From contig NC_057861.1 in the NCBI RefSeq assembly GCF_019393635.1, positions 55,503,532 to 55,567,531 on the forward strand: a stretch of 64,000 nucleotides of DNA, given 5' to 3'. The stretch comes from Dromiciops gliroides (taxonomy: Eukaryota; Chordata; Mammalia; Microbiotheria; Microbiotheriidae). How positions within the stretch are numbered: position 1 is the stretch's first letter; every line of letters begins with the position of its first letter. The notes under the pieces are model-generated. The model did no database searches. It was given only the letters and a program-made list of their open reading frames with translations, and was not told where the DNA came from. Of the stretch, positions 57,361 to 64,000 are shown one piece after another. The position numbers were made by a program, and so were the translations under genes.

Positions 57361-60300
57361 CTATTCACCCTGGAGGCTGCTAGCTTTTTCCACAGCTTTG
57401 TCGGTCACGGCTGGCACCACCATGGGACTGGGGATATAATTGAAGGGGGTCACTCGAGCAGCCCGGCTAGGAGAGCTGTGTCTGCTGGAGGGGAAGCCTC
57501 CTGCTGGGGTCGTCAGCCCGTCATGGGCGAAGGAAATAGCGGCGGCCACCTTAGTGCTCAGGCCGTCCACGTCACTGCCAATGAAGGGGGCCTGCACTCC
57601 GCTGACTGGGCCGCTGGCTGCATTCTTGGGTGGCTCCCGGTTCTCCAGGGTTGGCGAGGTGCTGGAGTTGGTTTTAGAGGCGGAGAAATCTTCTGTCTGG
57701 ACCACGGCATCACTGGTTTTCCGCTGGGGACCTGGACTCTCCTCCTGGACCGTGCCAACAAGAGGCAGGGCAGTGGAGGGGAGTGTGCTCTTCAGGATGT
57801 GCGGTATATCTTCGTCCCGAATCCTCCGCCACGTGCCCTTGGTGGCTGTGGACTGCGCTTCGTGGCCCTCCCCTGCACCTATCTGGGGGAGAGGCTTGGC
57901 CTCCCCATCACTCCTCCTTCTCCCACCCCCAGTCTCGGCCCCCGGAGGAAGGGCCGGGGCTGGACTGCCCGACCTCTTGACCACGTTGATGTGGGGGGAT
58001 GAGGAATAGCGTTTGAATGGTTCCGGCGGGGGCGTAGCTATCTTGACCGGCAAGCGGGAAGGACTCTCTGAGCTGGTTCGGCGGGGTAGGCGCTCCCCTG
58101 GCGAGGCTCTGGGACTAGGCTGGGCCCCGGCTTTGGCCGCTTTGAGCTCCTCACAGCGAGAAGAGCAGAGGAAGACGGCTGGGACGCCGGGCCGACTTCG
58201 GCGCGGCGAGCTGTTCTGCGACAGGGGAGCGGGGGCCTCGGAGCGGTGCCTCAGGAGGAGGTTGGAAGATTCCTTGATGAAGGTCAGCTGCCGAAGGAAG
58301 CCGGAGCGGTCTGACTCACTGCCACTGGACCGGGTCGAGGGCACGCGGACCAGGTTGAGCCTGCCACCTGCCTTTCCTCCAGTGCCCCGCTCCTCTGGGG
58401 CGGGCATGGTGTTCCTCACTGGGAACGTCTTCCGCACCGGCTTCTGCATGAAGGGAATCCGGACAGGAGATTTCTGGGTCTTGTGCTGTCTGGAGAGGAG
58501 AGCCTTCACCGGGGCCTTGGCCTGAACGCTGTTGGCGCCTGCTTTGCCCCCAGTCGCCGGCACTGGCTTGCTTAGCTGGGAAGAAGGCGGGGACTTCTTG
58601 GATGTCGGCTGGGATGGGGTGGAGGTTTGGGAAGAGCCCGAGGAGGGGGTCTTAGCCATGCGGGCAGGGGGTGTGGCACTCCTCTTGGGTAGGGTCAGCT
58701 CGGCCATTTCTGAGATTTTCCCCGGCCGGTGAAGGCTCCGGGACCTCTGCTGATTAAGAGTGAGGGGTTTGGCGGGGGGCTCAGTCTTGGGCACAGTTTT
58801 CTTTGGGGGAGATCGAGGCTTGGCGGTGCCCTTGGCCAGGGTGGGCATGTAGATGACTGTTCGGCCGCGGAACACTGCTGGCAGATTGGACGCGGGTTTC
58901 TGGGCACTGGTTGACTTTTCTGGGCCCCGGGACATCCGGCGGTTGAGGGTCCGGGCCTCTCCTCCTTTCTTGCATTCATCAGCAATCTTATTTTGTTCCT
59001 TCTTTTCCACCTCTCCTCCAGTCTCCTTCCCCCTTCGCTTCTGCTCTTCCCTTCCGAGTGTAAGCTGCAGGGTGGACCCCACTGACAGGCCAGACACAAA
59101 GGAGAGGATAGAGTCTGACTCAGACGAAGGTTCCCTGGAAAAGGATGTTGCCGCCGCCGCCGCCTGGTGCAGCCATGTCACAATGGAATTGGCACCATCT
59201 TGAATGGCCTGCCACTCCACACTGTCCAGGTCCGAAGCTCGGTCCGAGCCCACCTCCTCACCTAGCTCCCTCCGTAGCTCGGCCTTTCGCTCCTTGCTGC
59301 CGGCTGCTTTGGGGACTCCTGGCTTGGGTTTGCGTTCCGCTTTACGGTGCCGGGCTGCGTGGCGCTGCCTCTTGGGCATGGCTGAGCCAATGCACCTTTG
59401 TAGCAGATCTTCATCCGAGTTGAGGCTCGGGGAGCTGGGAGAACTGTCCCGACCAGGACCCGGTGGCGGGGGCTTGGTATGTGCCGGCTTGCGGGCCTGC
59501 AGGTGGGACAGGCTCCCTTTGCGATGTGGCTGCCCAGCATCCCTATCTGAAAGGTCCAGGTCACTAAGCGAGCTCACCGAAGAACTTAAGGAGTAGCAGG
59601 GTGGCGTCTCATCCGCAATCATTTTGTGCTGGGATTTGGTGGGCACTCGGGGCCGCATGGAGGATGGTGGCACCACTTTGGCCTTGGGCTCTGTTTCTTT
59701 CTTGCCCACCCGGTGCTCCTTCTTTGGAGCGTGGGCACCTGCTGGTGCTTTCCGGGCTGGGACCTCAGGAGCATCATCTGAATCATTCTCGTAGAAGCAG
59801 TAAACTGCCTCTTCAGTGGGCGTAGTGTGACATAGGGACTGGAAGGCAACATCCCCGTGACCACCATTTGGACGCGTGCTGTCCCCCCTGGAGCGGCTGT
59901 CCCTCTCAGAGTGGGCGCTCCGGGGCCGGCTGACGGTCAGTTCTAGGTTGGGCAGGTTCTTGAGAGAGCCCCTGCCTGATAGTGGGAGGTATGCCCCTCC
60001 CGCCCGGTGCTTGGAGGGAGTCGCCATCTTGGTCGGCGTAGAATGACTGGAGGTGACGCGCCGAGAGATCGGCTCCCTCCTCTCAGCCCGCTGCCCCTGG
60101 CTGTCCTTGGACGGATACTGAAGGGTCTCGTCGCTGAGTGAGGTGGCGCTGGAGAAGTTGACTGGCGTGCCTTCGGCTGAGTCGGTGAAGGAATCCTCGT
60201 CTTTGTACGGGCTGCGGGAAGGCCGAGGGCTCCTGGCTGCCACGCTGGCGTGGGCGTGCGCAGGCACCAGCATGTAGACGGGCACGTGCAGGCCCTTCTT

Positions 60301-63300
60301 TCCTGGAGGCAGGCCCGGCACCAGGGCCGTCTTGACCTTTCGGAAGCGGGAGGGCATGGCGGAGCTGATGCACTCCTTCAGAATCTCCAGGTCATCCTCC
60401 GAATGGGTCTCCAACCGGGGCCGGCCCCCGCGGGCTCCATCCGGCCGCTCCTCCCGCCCAGGCTCCTCGCGCTTTTCGTGGCCCGCGAAGTGGAGTCCGC
60501 CTCCACGCTCGGGGAAAGGGGGCAGAAGCTTGAGCTCCACGTCCTTCTGCACGTAGTGCTCGTGCAGGGGTAGCGCGCTGAGGCTGGAGGCGCACGAGAA
60601 GTTCTCGTCCGGCTTCTCCACCGTGAAGTAGATGGTGCTGTCGAGGTCCGGGGGCAGCTGGAAGCGCTCTTTGAAGTCCGTGATGTCCATGAACTTCTTG
60701 ACGTTGTTCTCCCACTGCAGGTTGAACTGGCTGGTCTCGCGTTCCGGAAGGGGGGTCTTGCTTCGGCTGGGGGGCATGGTCTGCCCTGGGCTGTCGGGAA
60801 GCTCGCTGGGGCTCACGGTGCCGCTCACCATCTCACTGCAGGGGTCGCTCTGGATCGAGCTGGCGATGGAGGGGCTCTCGAAGCTGCCCAGGGAGCTGAC
60901 GGAGCTGCAGCGGCTCATGACTAGGGGCGTCTCCTGGATGTAGTTCTCGGAGGAGCTGGAGGGAGTCATGTCTTCTTGTCGGGAGGGGGAGGCGCCCTCG
61001 GCCCCCTGGGCCTGGGACAGGAAGGCCTGGTCGCCCCGCGGGGCAGGGATGGCCACGGGCAGGGAGGCGGTCCCCCGGGGCCTCCAGTCCTCCACGCCGT
61101 CGTCCTCTCCCTCCCCGGGCCCGGGCTCCTCGAGGATCTCCAGGGAGGAGTCACTGTCCAGCTCGTTGTCCTCACTGCGGCTTCTCCCATCCATGCCGTG
61201 GTCTGCGGAGGACAGCGAGGACAGCGAGCTGCAGCGGGAGAAGCAGATGGGCGTGTCCTCCACCGAGTACTTCTGCAAGGTCTCTGTGGCCGGAGCCGGT
61301 GGGGCGGCGGCCCGGAGCTTCTCAGGTATCTTGCTCAGCCCTTCGGGGCCTCTCAGGGTCCCCGTGGGCAGCCAGGCCTGCTTCCTGCCTGTTGGAGCAG
61401 CCCCGTTGCTGGGAAAGGGGACGGCCCCGACCTTGGCCATGCCCTCCAGCAGAGGCACGTGCTGATAGGAGGGTGACAGTTTGATGGTGTGCACGTGGGG
61501 ATCGGCGGCCAGCTTGCCCTCCCTGTCTTTGGGCCACTCTCCAGGGTACACTGCCGACTTCTGCAGCCCGTCCTGGGCTTCTCGCCCCTGTGGGGCGGCG
61601 GACTCCTGACACGGCGGCTCTCTCCTGTCTGGCTGGGCAGCCGCGATGTTCTTGAGGTCCAGCCGACTGGGGCGCTGCTGGTACCTCTGCAGCTCCTCTC
61701 GGTAGTCGGCGAACGAGGCCCGGGGGGAGGGCTTCATGTGTTCTCGGGGGCAGTAGCCGTCGCTGGTGCTGCTGCTGTTCAGGCTGTCGTTGGACAGGCT
61801 GGTGTAGGCCGCCTTCAGCCTGAGGAGCGGGTGGGCCCTCCCCACCCCTTCCCTCCTCGTCCCGTCAGGCAGCCGGCAAGGGGAGCAAGACTGGGCCCTG
61901 GCCTCCCGGACCTCCCCGGGCCCCGAAGGCCAATCGAGCCCGTGGTCGCCAGAGCTGAGGCTAAAGCTGTCCTCCGACGACGTATGCAGGGCCGAGATGT
62001 CCTCCACCAGTTTGTCAATCTTGGCCACAGCCACCGACAGTTTGGTGGCCAGTTTCTCGGCTGCCGCCGCGGTGCCATCCATCACCCCCTTCTTGGCGTC
62101 CATGCTGCCCCTGCCGCTGCTGCCGTCCTCCTTCTCGGCTTCCGGGCCTCGGCGTGGGGCCGGCATGCGGGGCAAGGCCTGGCCCTGCAGGAAGGAACTG
62201 TTCAGGAACATGGAGAGGACAGAAGGATTGCCCACCTCCACCCCGGGGGCCAAGGCCGGCACATCCTCATCGTCAAAACAGCCGGAGTCCGAGGCGTAGT
62301 CCTTGACCAAGCTGTCCAGGTGGCGCAGCGGGGGCTTCTTGGCGGCCTGACCCTTCAGGCTCTGCTTCTCCATCGTGTCCAGGGCTTCGGCCAGGTGCCT
62401 GGCGTCCAGCTCGGCCTCCAGAGCCTTCTGCTTGCGCACGTACAGACTGGGCATGCAGGAACCCGGCGAGATGACGGCCGCCGTGTCCTTGTACTTGAGG
62501 GGCCGGTGGGTGAGCAGGTTGCGCAGCGCCGCCGCGCTGCCCATCGCTATCATCTTGTGCTTGGAGTGGATCAGGTTGCGAAGCATGCTCACGGCTCCCA
62601 GGTCCCAGAGCAGCTCCTGGTCGCGGGGACTGCGGGCCGACAGGTTCCACAAGGTCCCACAGGCGTTACTCACGATGGTCAGGCTGTGAGACCTCAGGTG
62701 CTGCAGGAGAGTCTGAAGACAGTTGTGGTCCCGGAGCACCTGCCTAGAGGGAGGAGATACGGGAGGGGCCCCCATTAGACACTCCCCTGGCTTCGGGCTT
62801 GTGGGGGAGTCCACGAAGTGGGGCAGGGGAGGAGGAGCAGGCTAGAGGGAATTCTGCAGATGCGTCTCCCCGGAAGCTATTGAGTCGGGGTTGTCCAGGT
62901 TCCTGTATGACCTTGGGCTCTGGGTCTCTAAGGGGACCGGACTGGATGACCTCCCCAGGGCACAATGACCATGAGAATGGCTTAGGAAGGAGGAGGTTTT
63001 GTGAAAATAGCCCTCTAGAGCATAAAGCTCTGTCTAAATGCTAAACAGCCTCAGTGATTGAAGGAGGAAGAGAAGTCTGCTTTTTTTTTTCTGCCTGGAC
63101 CCAGGGCAGAGGACAATATAGGCGGAAGGGTCAGTGTCAGAAGGGAGCCATCACCCTCTTCCCTGGAGGCCTCCATGCATAGACCAGAGGGTGGATGTGC
63201 TGTCAGAGGGGATGGATTGAGCAAGCTGTCCTCTGAGGTCCCTTTCATCTCAGCCACTCTTATGATATCACCCAGGCAGCTATGGAATGGGAGCCAGACT

Positions 63301-63820
63301 GAAGGGGCAGCCCACCTGAGAGAATAAAAACTAATTTTTTTTTTTTTGCAGGGCAATGAGGGTTAAGTGACTTGCCCAGGGTCACACAGCTAGTAAGTGT
63401 CAAGAGTCTGATGTTGAATTTGAACTCAGGTCCTCCTGAATCCAGGTCCAGTGCTTTATCCACTGCACCACCTAGCTGCCCATAAAAACCATTTCTAAGC
63501 AATGTTAGCATTTGTTTCCAAACCAGGAGGGATTCACTGTACTTTAGAGCCAGATGGTGTAGGGATACATTGGATACTAAGAGTAGAGGGAGAGATCTGG
63601 CTGACCTGTAATCCTCCCGGGTGGCAATGAGGCTGGACACATTCCGGAGGATGCCCCCTCCGCTCTCGATGATGGCTAGCGAGTTGCTCTGGCACTTATA
63701 GGTGAGGGTGCTGACCAGGAAGCCCAGGGCTCCATCCACTAAGCATATGGCGGCCTTGTTCTCTGTGCTGTGAGCTGACAGGTTCCATAGGGCACTGAGG
63801 ACACTCTTCAGCGTGGACTC
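57361..63820 (-). CDS. APC2: APC2, adenomatous polyposis coli protein 2 (last two coding exons)
   Basis: Scaffold protein of the beta-catenin destruction complex and of microtubules and actin, mainly neuronal. Exon 63820-63606 is 215 nt, the size of APC exon 14, and encodes armadillo repeats (SALWNLSAHSTENKAAIC, then GGGILRNVSSLIATREDY). It joins in phase to the giant last exon 62743-57361 (QVLRDHNCLQTLLQHL...NACGTLWNLSA), which ends the armadillo domain. Beta-catenin-binding 20-residue repeats lie near 61275-61205 (DTPICFSRCSSLSSLSSAD), 60950-60890 (ETPLVMSRCSSVSSLGS), 60178-60117 (GTPVNFSSATSLSDETL) and 59620-59545 (ETPPCYSLSSSVSSLSDLD). An axin-binding SAMP-type motif (ELPDSPGQTMPPSRSKTP) lies near 60815-60745. 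The C-terminal third is basic and rich in Ser and Pro, as expected for microtubule binding. The frame is open throughout; the ATG at 62814 is intronic, not the start. Upstream exons lie beyond 64000. Confidence 0.97.
63333..63481 (-). mobile_element. SINE, type A, in the APC2 intron
   Basis: GCAGGGCAATGAGGGTTAAG to CACCACCTAGCTGCCC. Target duplication ATAAAAAC. The only young SINE seen in the last 15 kb of the window. Confidence 0.93.
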
Positions 63821-64000
63821 CTGGGAAAGAGTGGAGGAGGTGGAGGAATGAAGCCTTTCCCTGTTCATCTTTGTCTACCACCTCCCTCCTTTGAGACTGT
63901 CTGTACCAGCTTGTTCACACCCAAGCCTATCTGCTCCGAGCCACACTAACCTCCAGTCCCACTCCCTGCTCCTGGGACCAAAGATTCATGGCTCCTTCCC

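Noticed and set aside
61489-62778. 429-codon plus-strand open frame, and the 255-codon one at 57235-58002
   Set aside because: Both lie antisense to the GC-rich APC2 coding exon, with no recognisable domains. They are shadow frames.

Overview
This is nuclear DNA of a marsupial, probably an Australian one. About 45 copies of a short tRNA-derived CORE-SINE of the WSINE1/Mar1 kind lie in it, many with clean target-site duplications, over a background of L1/HAL1-like LINEs, L2, L3/CR1 and MIR relics. The genes have mammalian exon structure. The species cannot be named from the sequence alone.

Layout: (1) 1-2057, intron of PCSK4 filled with repeats. (2) 2058-19505 (+), thirteen coding exons of PCSK4, a germ-cell proprotein convertase, running from just before the propeptide cleavage site to the stop; the signal peptide and most of the propeptide lie left of the window. 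(3) 19.8-26.8 kb, repeats only. (4) 27687-34814 (-), a nine-exon, 320-codon gene of the SCP/CTDSPL2 phosphatase family in which key catalytic residues are replaced. (5) 34.8-38.9 kb, a 2.3 kb ORF1-only (HAL1-like) LINE and other repeats. (6) A CpG-rich promoter near 39.0-39.4 kb, then C19orf25 (coding exons 44716-44854 and 45960-46204, +). (7) 46.9-51.1 kb, repeats including solo LTR fossils. (8) 51.2-57.36 kb, a stretch without young SINEs that is the probable long 3'UTR of APC2. (9) 57361-63820 (-), the last two coding exons of APC2; the rest lies right of the window.

The order PCSK4-C19orf25-APC2 matches human 19p13.3 read in reverse. The phosphatase-like gene between PCSK4 and C19orf25 is not one I know from the human interval, and it is the most unusual item here. 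The genes share no evident pathway: PCSK4 is a secretory protease of sperm, C19orf25 is a small coiled-coil protein of unknown role, and APC2 is a cytoskeletal and Wnt scaffold of neurons.

The young SINEs fall into two subfamilies. Type A has head GATAAAG, middle GATTCAGG and CACTTGACAC, and tail CCCTCATTGCCCC. Type B has GATAGAG, GAGTCAGG and CACTTAACAC, and tail CCCCAATTGCCTCAC. 'Mar1-like' below means an older, longer SINE whose tail reads like ATCTGTAAAATGAGCTGGAG...AACCCCAAATGGGGTCAC...GACACGACTGAA. All exon borders were found by eye from GT/AG sites, reading frame and remembered family sequences.
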